From an uncultured Chlorobiales bacterium (GTDB lineage: Bacteria; Bacteroidota; Chlorobiia; Chlorobiales; Thermochlorobacteraceae), in contig CALGMC010000108.1 of assembly GCA_937959145.1 (NCBI GenBank), positions 1 through 9,578 of the forward strand: a stretch of 9,578 nucleotides of DNA. The letters run 5' to 3'. Both the position numbers and the translations under genes were made by a program. Below are positions 1 to 5,365 of this stretch, one piece after another. A model generated the notes under the pieces. It searched no databases. It worked only from the letters and a program-made list of their open reading frames with translations, and was not told the origin of the DNA. Within the stretch, counting starts at the first letter, position 1. Every line of letters starts with the position of its first letter.

Positions 1-146
1 CAGGCTTTGGGGTCATCAGAAAGGTAGGAGGTAGCATTTGAGATGTGCGCAACAAGCAGCACCAACCCAAACAAAACTGCCGATACAAAAAGTACAGGCA
101 AACGCCATTCTTTCGGTGGCATAAACCACTGCAGCCACTTCATCAT
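1..146 (-). CDS. nrfH: Cytochrome c nitrite reductase small subunit NrfH (5' end only)
   Basis: This is the first 48 codons of a gene that runs off the left edge. NrfH is the membrane-anchored tetraheme cytochrome c that passes electrons from menaquinol to the NrfA catalytic subunit, which reduces nitrite to ammonium on the periplasmic side. The translation starts MMKWLQWFMPPKEWRLPV, then has one hydrophobic helix (about residues 17-34), then HISNATSYLSDDPKA. The next two bases (TG) begin a Cys codon, as expected for the first CxxCH heme site (CINCH in the family). The PP-x-x-WRLPV and ISNA-x-SYLSD blocks are typical of the NrfH family. The start is one of two adjacent ATG codons (146 or 143). 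No clear Shine-Dalgarno sequence precedes it. nrfA would be expected just beyond the edge. Confidence is high for the family, although no complete heme motif is visible. Confidence 0.85.
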   Translation of the reverse strand, partial: MMKWLQWFMPPKEWRLPVLFVSAVLFGLVLLVAHISNATSYLSDDPKA

Positions 147-166
147 AGAACTACGGTTTTACTTCT

Positions 167-182
167 AGGGCAAACATGCCCT
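167..182 (-). promoter_or_regulatory. Small hairpin in the nrfH leader
   Basis: AGGGCA and TGCCCT form a perfect 6-bp stem around a 4-base loop, ending 20 bases before the nrfH ATG. There is no T-tract after it, so it is not a terminator. It could be a leader hairpin affecting mRNA stability or translation, or a palindromic protein site. A stem of this length can also arise by chance. Confidence 0.3.
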
Positions 183-221
183 CTCAACAGTAAATATGCA
201 ACGGAGCACACCGAAAAATTT

Positions 222-235
222 ATGATTTGAATCAG
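222..235 (-). promoter_or_regulatory. FNR/CRP-family operator candidate upstream of nrfH
   Basis: Read toward nrfH the site is CTGATTCAAATCAT. Its core TGAT-N4-ATCA is a perfect inverted repeat and matches 8 of the 10 defined bases of the FNR consensus TTGAT-N4-ATCAA. It lies 76 bases upstream of the nrfH start codon, a reasonable distance for activation at about -40 to -50 with a short leader. FNR/CRP-type regulators commonly control nitrite-reductase genes in response to oxygen or nitrogen oxides. The assignment to a regulator is inference. Confidence 0.45.
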
Positions 236-553
236 GTTGGTTTGAGTTGGAAAGGTCGCTTTGGACGATTTTGTCTGTAATTTCAATTAAAACCGTAGAA
301 AATGAGGAAAAAACAAGTATTGTAAAGTAGGAATGAAGTGCTTTGTTCTCGGTAGGAGGCTCTGCGCGATACGATTCAATCAAATTGAGAGAGTCGTTGC
401 AAATTTTGTTGACTTGTTGTGTTGGGTTGCCGTTGGGTTACAATTTATGAAAATGATAAGGGGACACAAGCAAGTGCTGAATGCCCCCCATAGAATTAGC
501 GATTTCGGAGTAATCAAATTGATGACTTTTGGAAATGGTCAGGTTGTAAGGAT

Positions 554-1111
554 TTAGACTTCCATAATTTCCTTTTCCTTCTTAGCGACCGTTTCTTCAA
601 TCAATTTTTCATAGCGTTGGGTGAGCGAATCGGCGTCTTTTTTGCCACGATTTTTATCGTCTTCGGTGATGGCTTTTTCTTTTTCGGCTTTCTCAATGGC
701 TTGAATAGCGTCGCGGCGAATGTTGCGCAAAGAGACTTTGGCGTCTTCGGCAAACTTCTTGACGAGTTTGACATATTCGCGTCGGCGTTCTTCGGTTAAG
801 GGCGGAATGGGAACGCGAATGGATTGCCCTTCTGTGGCAGGGTTCAAGCCCATGCCCGATTCTCGTATCGCTTTTTCAACATTGGCGACGACGCTTTTAT
901 CCCACAGTTGCACCATCAGTGTTTTGGAATCTTTCACGCTCACATTGCCGACTTGTTTGAGCGGAACGAGTTGTCCATATGATTCCACTTTAATCCCATC
1001 GAGAAGTGCGGTTGTGGCTTTGCCCGTGCGAACAGAGGCTAATTCACTTTGGATAACTTCCACCGATTTTTTCATGCGCTGTTCGGCGGCGTGCAGAGTT
1101 TCTTTAACCAT
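554..1111 (-). CDS. frr: Ribosome recycling factor
   Basis: RRF acts with EF-G in the cytoplasm to split post-termination ribosomes so that subunits and mRNA are reused. The 185-residue product matches the usual family length. The sequence shows the family's two-domain layout: helical domain I from residues 1-29 and about 106-185, and the beta-rich domain II between them. Conserved blocks include VRTGKA (28-32), GNVSVKDSKTLMVQLWDKS (55-73), the ESGMGLNP block (84-91), RVPIPPLTEERR (99-110) and NIRRDAI (130-136), which contains the conserved Arg132 region. I chose ATG 1111. An in-frame TTG at 1141 would add 10 residues but lies inside the T-tract of the rpmE terminator, so it is unlikely. No Shine-Dalgarno sequence is evident. 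The gene sits downstream of rpmE on the same strand but behind that terminator, so how it is transcribed is unclear. Confidence 0.97.
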   Translation of the reverse strand: MVKETLHAAEQRMKKSVEVIQSELASVRTGKATTALLDGIKVESYGQLVPLKQVGNVSVKDSKTLMVQLWDKSVVANVEKAIRESGMGLNPATEGQSIRVPIPPLTEERRREYVKLVKKFAEDAKVSLRNIRRDAIQAIEKAEKEKAITEDDKNRGKKDADSLTQRYEKLIEETVAKKEKEIMEV

Positions 1112-1139
1112 TTGAAGAAAGTGTTTTTTCGGTTTGGAC

Positions 1140-1178
1140 AAAAAAAATGCTCAAAGGGGCAGTTGCCGATTTGAGCAT
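1140..1178 (-). terminator. Intrinsic terminator of rpmE
   Basis: On the minus strand a 9-bp perfect stem (ATGCTCAAA pairing with TTTGAGCAT, at 1170-1178 and 1147-1155) encloses an internal loop and a second GGCA/TGCC stem (1158-1167). A run of eight Ts follows directly (1147-1140). This is the classic form of a Rho-independent terminator. It lies 20 bases after the rpmE stop codon and ends 28 bases before the frr start codon. Confidence 0.85.
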
Positions 1179-1198
1179 CAATTTTCACGAAGCAAACA

Positions 1199-1468
1199 TT
1201 ACTTGGCGTCTGATTTCGCCGCAGGCTTGGTGAATCGCTTGTTGAAGCGTTCCACGCGACCTGCCGTATCGACGAGCACTTGCTTGCCCGTGTAATACGG
1301 GTGCGACGAATTGCTGATTTCGACTTTGAAGAGCGGATACTCGTTGCCGTCTGTCCATTTAATGGTTTCTTTCGTCTCAACGCAAGAGCGCGTGATGAAA
1401 GTCGAGCCGTCGGTCAAATCTTGGAAGACGACAGGACGATAATTTTGCGGATGCGCATTCGGTTTCAT
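1199..1468 (-). CDS. rpmE2: 50S ribosomal protein L31, type B
   Basis: This is a structural protein of the large ribosomal subunit. The 89-residue translation begins MKPNAHPQNYRPVVFQD and carries the L31 signature SSHPYYTGKQ followed by VDTAGRVERFNKRF (residues 54-78). Only one cysteine is present (Cys29), so the zinc-binding CxxC pairs of type A L31 are missing and this is the zinc-independent C-minus form. In many bacteria this form is a paralog induced under zinc limitation, but in Bacteroidota and relatives it is often the only L31, so no zinc regulation should be assumed. An in-frame extension upstream to 1543 exists, but the MKPN start fits the family and a good promoter lies in between. 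No Shine-Dalgarno sequence precedes the ATG. It ends at a strong terminator. Confidence 0.95.
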   Translation of the reverse strand: MKPNAHPQNYRPVVFQDLTDGSTFITRSCVETKETIKWTDGNEYPLFKVEISNSSHPYYTGKQVLVDTAGRVERFNKRFTKPAAKSDAK

Positions 1469-1529
1469 GCTTAAAAATCTTTTGGCGTTACCGTTGAATG
1501 AGATTAAACTTTTCTGAAAAAAAGGACTG

Positions 1530-1561
1530 CAAATATACGGCATAAGAATTGACTTTCAAAA
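1530..1561 (-). promoter_or_regulatory. Bacteroidota-type promoter for rpmE2
   Basis: Read on the minus strand, TTTTG (1561-1557) is followed after 19 bases by TATATTTG (1537-1530). This is an exact match to the TTG-N(19-20)-TAnnTTTG promoter pattern of the Bacteroidota primary sigma factor. Transcription would start near 1523, giving a leader of about 55 bases before the rpmE2 ATG. It is the best promoter match in the window. Confidence 0.65.
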
Positions 1562-1575
1562 GTAGAAACGCAGTC

Positions 1576-2130
1576 TTATTTGACGGCATCAAGCACTTTG
1601 AAGGTCAGGTCGTGCGATTTGTCGCCGTAAAGCACCGGATTCGCGACGCCGCCCTTGTTCAAGACGATGCTGTAGCCATATTGCTTGGCAACTTTTTCAA
1701 CGGCTTTCATCACCTTCTCTTCAATCGGCTTCAAAAGTTCGCCCGTTTTCTTTTGCAATTCGTTCTGCTTTTGATAGCGGAACTCTTCGAGTTGTTGACG
1801 CTTGCCCAAAAGTTCTTCTTCTTTTTTCTTTTTAGCGTCTTCGGTCATGGTTGTTTTCTTGCGTTCATAGTCTTCAAAAGCGGTTTGCAAGTCTTTCGCC
1901 ATTTTTTGCATTTCGGCTTCTGCGCCTTCTTGCATTTTCTTCATTTTTTCTTGAACGCCTTTGGAATCAGGGAGTTGAGAAATGACGTTATCGGTATCGA
2001 CATAACCGACTTTGACATCGCCCGCGCCGCTCGCGCCGACGCCCAGCATAAAGCCGACAGCAAGTCCGAATCCGACAAAAAAACTTTTGCCTTTTGAAAG
2101 CAGTGATAATTTCTGTTGAATGGCTGACAT
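1576..2130 (-). CDS. Skp/OmpH-family periplasmic chaperone (copy 1)
   Basis: Skp/OmpH proteins are trimeric periplasmic chaperones that hold unfolded outer-membrane proteins after Sec export. The 184-residue product has an N-terminal signal: basic residues around 8-15, a hydrophobic stretch at about 17-32, and small residues GASGA around 32-36 for cleavage. The mature part begins VKVGYVDTDNVISQLPDSK, the typical first strand and helix of the family. A long Lys/Glu-rich, Met-containing helical region follows (about 58-125), forming the coiled-coil tentacles. The C-terminal part returns to the body fold (YGYSIVLNKGG at 151-161). ATG 2130 was preferred over an in-frame TTG at 2148 because a GGAGG Shine-Dalgarno sequence (2142-2146) overlaps that upstream codon. 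It lies 45 bases after the second Skp gene on the same strand, so the two are probably co-transcribed. The family is clear; the exact client proteins are unknown. Confidence 0.9.
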   Translation of the reverse strand: MSAIQQKLSLLSKGKSFFVGFGLAVGFMLGVGASGAGDVKVGYVDTDNVISQLPDSKGVQEKMKKMQEGAEAEMQKMAKDLQTAFEDYERKKTTMTEDAKKKKEEELLGKRQQLEEFRYQKQNELQKKTGELLKPIEEKVMKAVEKVAKQYGYSIVLNKGGVANPVLYGDKSHDLTFKVLDAVK

Positions 2131-2141
2131 TCTTCGTTGTT

Positions 2142-2146
2142 CCTCC
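2142..2146 (-). promoter_or_regulatory. Shine-Dalgarno site deciding the start of Skp copy 1
   Basis: GGAGG stands 11 bases before ATG 2130. It is one of only two clear Shine-Dalgarno sequences in the window, the other being before bchY. It overlaps the alternative TTG start at 2148 and therefore argues for the ATG. Confidence 0.65.
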
Positions 2147-2175
2147 AATTAAATGATTGAATTAAAGTTGAGTTG

Positions 2176-2784
2176 TTATTTGCCCGCGCCCGCACCTTCA
2201 ACGTTCGGTGCAGAGGGCGCGCCGCCAGTTCGGTCGCGTTCAGGAAGCGACGCAAGCAGGCGGTCTAAGACTTTTTGCGTTAGGTTGTGTGTTTCGTTGG
2301 CATAAAGCAGAAGTGTATCGCTGGCGCGGTCAAAGACGAACTCATAGTCGTTATCAACGGCAACCGAACGCATTGCCGAGTAAAGTTTGTCTTGAATCGG
2401 GCGCATCAGTTCGTTCTGCTTTCTGAAATACTCGCCGTCGACGCCGAACTTTTGATTTTGATACTCAAAAATGGCTTTATCCGCGTCCATCATTTCTTTG
2501 CGCTTTTGCTGTTTGATTTCGTCGGTATAAAGCACTTCTTTGGCTTGAAACTCGCGCACCATTTTGTCAAGCGCGTCGCGCTTTTTTTTGATTTCATTTT
2601 GCCACTCCACCGTGAGCACTTCCAAGCGGCGTTTGGCATCTTTGGCTTCGGGTAGTTGGTCTAAAATCGCTTGCGAATCAATGAACCCGATTTTTTGCGC
2701 CCGCACTTCGCTTGAAGCAGTGCTCAAACCAAATGCCAAAAGACTTACGAGGAACGCAAAATAAAGTTGTTTTCGCATTTTCAT
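2176..2784 (-). CDS. Skp/OmpH-family periplasmic chaperone (copy 2)
   Basis: This second member of the same chaperone family is about 202 residues long. It has a strong signal peptide: KMRK, a hydrophobic core at about 7-19, and a VRA cleavage motif ending near residue 29. The mature start QKIGFIDSQAILDQLPEAK matches the family's opening strand and helix. The central region (about 50-125) is charged and helical, and the C-terminal body contains VDNDYEFVFDRASDTLLLYA (143-162). A short tail rich in Gly, Ala and Pro (about 182-202) is absent from copy 1. Start choice is uncertain: ATG 2784, ATG 2778 (GAG six bases upstream) or ATG 2826. I prefer 2784/2778 because the upstream segment holds 13-base tandem repeats and a promoter candidate that would begin transcription near 2828. 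It precedes copy 1 by 45 bases, in the same direction. Confidence 0.9.
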   Translation of the reverse strand: MKMRKQLYFAFLVSLLAFGLSTASSEVRAQKIGFIDSQAILDQLPEAKDAKRRLEVLTVEWQNEIKKKRDALDKMVREFQAKEVLYTDEIKQQKRKEMMDADKAIFEYQNQKFGVDGEYFRKQNELMRPIQDKLYSAMRSVAVDNDYEFVFDRASDTLLLYANETHNLTQKVLDRLLASLPERDRTGGAPSAPNVEGAGAGK

Positions 2785-2795
2785 CTCAAATTTAA

Positions 2796-2822
2796 TCTTG
2801 ACAGATTTGTCTTGACAGATTT
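2796..2822. repeat. Tandem 13-base repeat in the Skp copy 2 leader
   Basis: TCTTGACAGATTT occurs twice exactly (2796-2808 and 2810-2822), with a period of 14 bases, just upstream of the preferred start codon of Skp copy 2. The period is not a multiple of three, and the peptide that would result from starting at 2826 shows no repeat, so this looks like noncoding leader DNA. It could be a tandem operator or a slippage product. Confidence 0.75.
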
Positions 2823-2833
2823 TCATAAGGCGG

Positions 2834-2865
2834 CGAAGTTACAAAAGCGACTGCCCAACATCAAA
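2834..2865 (-). promoter_or_regulatory. Promoter candidate for the Skp gene pair
   Basis: On the minus strand TTTG (2865-2862) is followed after 20 bases by TAACTTCG (2841-2834), one mismatch from TAnnTTTG. The spacing nearly equals that of the better rpmE2 promoter. Transcription would begin near 2828 and put the tandem 13-base repeats in the first part of the transcript. The weaker -7 element lowers confidence. Confidence 0.4.
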
Positions 2866-2901
2866 CCACGATGCACGCCCCTCGCGCTCACATGCATGAG
2901 A

Positions 2902-3720
2902 TTACAAACATTTGGCTTCTCTAACGATTTTGACGCTGGCACTTGCGCCGATTCGGGTTGCGCCGTATTCAATCATTTTTTTTGCAGTGGCGTAATCGCG
3001 CACACCGCCGCTGGCTTTCACGCCCAGCGCGTCGCCGACGGCTTTGCGCATCAAGGCGATGTCCTCGACCGTTGCGCCGCCTTTTGAAAAGCCCGTTGAA
3101 GTTTTAACGAAATGCGCGCCCGCATTTTTGGAAAGCACCGAAGCAATGATTTTTTCCTCGTCGGTGAGCAAACACGTCTCCAAAATTACTTTGACGATTG
3201 CATTTGAAGCCTCTGCGGCGGCAACAACGCCCGCAATATCGGCTTCGACTAAATCGTAATTTTTGGATTTGAGTTCGCCGATGTTGATGACCATGTCGAT
3301 TTCCGTCGCGCCGTCTTCACAGGCAACTTGGGTTTCATAAACCTTCACGCGCGTGGTGCTTGCGCCGAGCGGAAAGCCAACCACCGTGCAAACTTTTACA
3401 TCGGTGTTGCGAAGCATCGTCGCGCACAGTTTGACATAGTGCGGATTCACGCAGACCGACGCAAAGCCGTGCGTTTTGGCTTCGTTGCAAAGCGCGATGA
3501 TTTCTTCGCGAGAAGCGTCGGGCTTCAAGAGCGTGTGGTCGATGTATTTGGCGAATACAAAGTTCGGGACACAGACCGCCTGTTGGTGCGAGGCTACAAC
3601 GCCGACGCGCTCCGCGCCGTAGTCAAGATATGACTTCACTTCGGTGCTCGCTTTTTGTGCGTCAATGTTGCTGGCTTTTCGCAAAACTTGTTGCGCGATG
3701 AGATAGTTCGGCGTGGTCAT
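2902..3720 (-). CDS. deoC: Deoxyribose-phosphate aldolase
   Basis: This class I aldolase reversibly cleaves 2-deoxyribose 5-phosphate to glyceraldehyde 3-phosphate and acetaldehyde, in the cytoplasm, mainly in deoxynucleoside catabolism. The 272-residue product contains the TIM-barrel landmarks: YIDHTLLKPDA (59-69), VCTVVGFPLGAS (110-121), EIDMVINIG (140-148) with the catalytic Asp142, HFVKTSTGF (203-211) with the Schiff-base Lys206, and GVKASGGVRD (233-242) with the second catalytic Lys235. Residues 1 to about 55 form an N-terminal extension beyond the roughly 220-residue core, also seen in some longer family members. The only reasonable start is ATG 3720. It lacks a Shine-Dalgarno sequence. 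The gene stands between the Skp pair and a small divergent gene and no nucleoside phosphorylase gene is nearby, so its pathway partners are elsewhere. Confidence 0.95.
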   Translation of the reverse strand: MTTPNYLIAQQVLRKASNIDAQKASTEVKSYLDYGAERVGVVASHQQAVCVPNFVFAKYIDHTLLKPDASREEIIALCNEAKTHGFASVCVNPHYVKLCATMLRNTDVKVCTVVGFPLGASTTRVKVYETQVACEDGATEIDMVINIGELKSKNYDLVEADIAGVVAAAEASNAIVKVILETCLLTDEEKIIASVLSKNAGAHFVKTSTGFSKGGATVEDIALMRKAVGDALGVKASGGVRDYATAKKMIEYGATRIGASASVKIVREAKCL

Positions 3721-3785
3721 TGAAATATGATTGAAAAAAAATGCGATGAGCGAAATTTATTATGGTCGATTTGGCGTTTATCGTT

Positions 3786-3808
3786 CAGAAGTTCCAACCA
3801 GAAGTTCC
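3786..3808. repeat. Direct repeat CAGAAGTTCC
   Basis: CAGAAGTTCC occurs twice (3786-3795 and 3799-3808), with a period of 13 bases, in the spacer between the divergent deoC and small membrane protein genes. Downstream in the same spacer, GTCATTTTGAGT (3828-3840) is echoed by GTCATTGTC plus TTTTTGAGT (3858-3875). These may be remnants of a dispersed intergenic repeat or paired regulator sites. Confidence 0.5.
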
Positions 3809-3905
3809 CTTTTTCACAGTCAGCAGTTGTCATTTTGAGTGGTCGTATTTGTAGTTCGTCATTGTCTTTTTGAGTTCAACTAAATACAAAACTACACTAT
3901 TTGCT

Positions 3906-4190
3906 ATGCAAGTCAAGTTACGCCGTTTTGGTTACTATGCGTTGGCGACCGTAATTGCCGCCGCGCTTTCTGTTCCGTTAGGGATTTTAGCATTTGTATT
4001 TCTGCCCATTTTAGTTGTTGCCTCAATTCCGATTGGGCTGTATTTCATCTTCCGTTCAAGCGATAAGGTATGGAACGATTCGGATTACACAAGGGCGACA
4101 CAGCCTATTCCAGCACGCAACCGAAAAGTCTACACGCTCATTCAGCCCAAGCGATTGCTCTCCAATTACAAGTCTTACCACTTGAATTAG
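3906..4190 (+). CDS. Small two-helix membrane protein, function unknown
   Basis: I do not recognise this 94-residue protein. It begins MQVKLRRFGYYALATVIA and has a long hydrophobic region (about residues 9-48) with a Pro-Leu-Gly break near 22-24 and Pro33, so it likely forms two closely spaced membrane helices in a hairpin. A soluble, basic C-terminal tail follows (residues 49-94), containing RSSDKVWNDSDY and ending in YKSYHLN. The basic LRR near the N-terminus and the many Lys/Arg in the tail suggest that both ends face the cytoplasm. ATG 3906 is preferred; an in-frame TTG at 3870 would add 12 residues. There is no Shine-Dalgarno sequence at either. The gene stops 10 bases before the ribD stop codon, converging with it. 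The neat fit between neighbours and the realistic membrane pattern support a real gene. Confidence 0.6.
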   Translation: MQVKLRRFGYYALATVIAAALSVPLGILAFVFLPILVVASIPIGLYFIFRSSDKVWNDSDYTRATQPIPARNRKVYTLIQPKRLLSNYKSYHLN

Positions 4191-4200
4191 CCGTATCGGT

Positions 4201-5328
4201 CTAAAAGTAGCCCTCAACGATTAAGCAATCGGGAAGCACTTTAATCGATGTGTTTTTGACGTCGATGCAGTCAGCGATTTTCTTCAAGCCGAAGTCGCCG
4301 ATGCTGGCTAAGCCATCGCCGCCGATGAGTTTGGGCGCGATAAAAGCGTGGAGTTTATCGCACAAGCCTGCTTTGATGAGCGAGGCAAAAAGTTGTGCTC
4401 CGCCCTCGACCATTACAGAAAGAATACGCTCTTCGTGCAAAATTTTCATGATTTCAAGCAGATTCAGCGATTCGCTTTTTTCGCCAACGAAAAAAACTTT
4501 GACGCTAATTTTTTCCAACGCTTTGACTTTCGGATGTCGCTTGTTGATGCGCGAAGTGAAGACGAGCGTTGGCGCGTCTTTGCTGAAAATGTTGGCTTGG
4601 AGCGGCACGCGCAGTTGGCGGTCGAGCAGAATGCGCGTCGGATTTCTGCCCTGAACGAGCCGAACGGTTAATTCGGGATTATCGGCAAGGGCAGTGCGCG
4701 AGCCGACCATGACGGCGTCGTAATGATTGCGCAAACTGTGGGCGTAGGCGCGAGCGACTTCGCTGGTAATCCATTTAGAATCTTTGGTTTTCGTGGCGAT
4801 GCGTCCGTCGAGCGATTGCGCGAGTTTGAGTGCAACGAAAGGCAAGTGTTGGCGGTGCGATTTCAAGAAGGCTTCGTTGAGTTGCTCCGATTCGTCGCGC
4901 AAGACGCCGACACGTACCGAAATGCCTGCTTCTTTGAGTTTCTTAATGCCCTTGCCTGCAACTTTACGATTCGGGTCAACGCAGCCAATGACGACGCGCG
5001 GAATGTTTTTCTCGATAATCAAGTCGGCGCAGGGCGGCGTTTTGCCAAAGTGCGAACACGGTTCGAGATTGACATAGAGCGTCGATTGCGCCAAAAGCGA
5101 TTCATCTTTGACAGAGCGAATCGCATTGACTTCAGCGTGCGCTTCGCCATATCGCTTGTGCCAGCCCTTGCCAATAATTTCGCCGTTGCGAACAATCACG
5201 CAGCCGACCATCGGGTTGGGGCTGACTTTTCCCGCACCCCGCATGGCAAGTGCTAAACACTTGGCGAGAAAAAATTCATCTTTGGAGTCGTCAAATGCGT
5301 GTTTCTTGGTTTTTGATTTCTTGGGCAT
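4201..5328 (-). CDS. ribD: Bifunctional riboflavin biosynthesis deaminase/reductase RibD
   Basis: RibD catalyses two successive cytoplasmic steps of riboflavin synthesis: deamination of the diaminopyrimidine produced by GTP cyclohydrolase II, then NADPH-dependent reduction of the ribosyl chain. The 375-residue length suits the full fusion. The deaminase domain (about 18-140) has the SPNPMVGCV block (36-44), HAE (64-66) with the zinc ligand His64 and catalytic Glu66, and PCSHFGKTPPC (90-100) with zinc ligands Cys91 and Cys100. The reductase domain (about 163-375) has LKLAQSLDGRIAT (167-179), WITSE (186-190), DAVMVGSRTALADNPELTVR (204-223), and MVEGGAQL (306-313) near the end. A Lys-rich N-terminus (MPKKSKTKKH) precedes the fold. 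It lies 37 bases downstream of an unknown gene that itself follows a dCMP deaminase gene; the three are likely co-transcribed. No ribE, ribB/A or ribH is adjacent and no FMN riboswitch is visible. Confidence 0.97.
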   Translation of the reverse strand: MPKKSKTKKHAFDDSKDEFFLAKCLALAMRGAGKVSPNPMVGCVIVRNGEIIGKGWHKRYGEAHAEVNAIRSVKDESLLAQSTLYVNLEPCSHFGKTPPCADLIIEKNIPRVVIGCVDPNRKVAGKGIKKLKEAGISVRVGVLRDESEQLNEAFLKSHRQHLPFVALKLAQSLDGRIATKTKDSKWITSEVARAYAHSLRNHYDAVMVGSRTALADNPELTVRLVQGRNPTRILLDRQLRVPLQANIFSKDAPTLVFTSRINKRHPKVKALEKISVKVFFVGEKSESLNLLEIMKILHEERILSVMVEGGAQLFASLIKAGLCDKLHAFIAPKLIGGDGLASIGDFGLKKIADCIDVKNTSIKVLPDCLIVEGYF

Positions 5329-5365
5329 AATGTCAAACTCACATTGCAGATAGAGGGCGAGAAGC

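Larger units (their letters stand above)
147..553. other. Intergenic region between frr and nrfH
   Basis: About 400 bases separate the frr stop codon from the nrfH start. Short open frames exist on both strands but none resembles a known protein or has a ribosome binding site. The part nearest nrfH holds an inverted repeat resembling an FNR/CRP operator and a small hairpin (listed separately). Further in there are short AT-rich inverted repeats, TCAAT-N3-ATTGA at 376-388 and ATCAA-N-TTGAT at 513-523, whose meaning is unclear. I see no convincing intrinsic terminator after frr. The most economical reading is the promoter and leader of an nrfHA operon plus noncoding spacer. Confidence 0.6.

Noticed and set aside
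45..230. 61-codon open frame on the plus strand over the nrfH start.
   Set aside because: It is antisense to a clear NrfH sequence and has a low-complexity, unrealistic composition.
165..557. Two short open frames on opposite strands between frr and nrfH (165-383 minus, 333-557 plus).
   Set aside because: No ribosome binding site, no recognisable protein features, and the first overlaps the likely nrfH promoter.
1112..1141. TTG start for frr at 1141.
   Set aside because: It falls inside the T-tract of the rpmE2 terminator and would make the protein longer than the usual 185 residues.
1549..2097. 182-codon plus-strand open frame antisense to Skp copy 1, rich in Phe and Leu.
   Set aside because: The Phe/Leu-rich composition is what Lys/Glu-rich coiled-coil codons give when read on the opposite strand.
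4723..5256. 177-codon plus-strand open frame antisense to ribD.
   Set aside because: It is a shadow of ribD codon usage and lies across the conserved deaminase motifs on the other strand.
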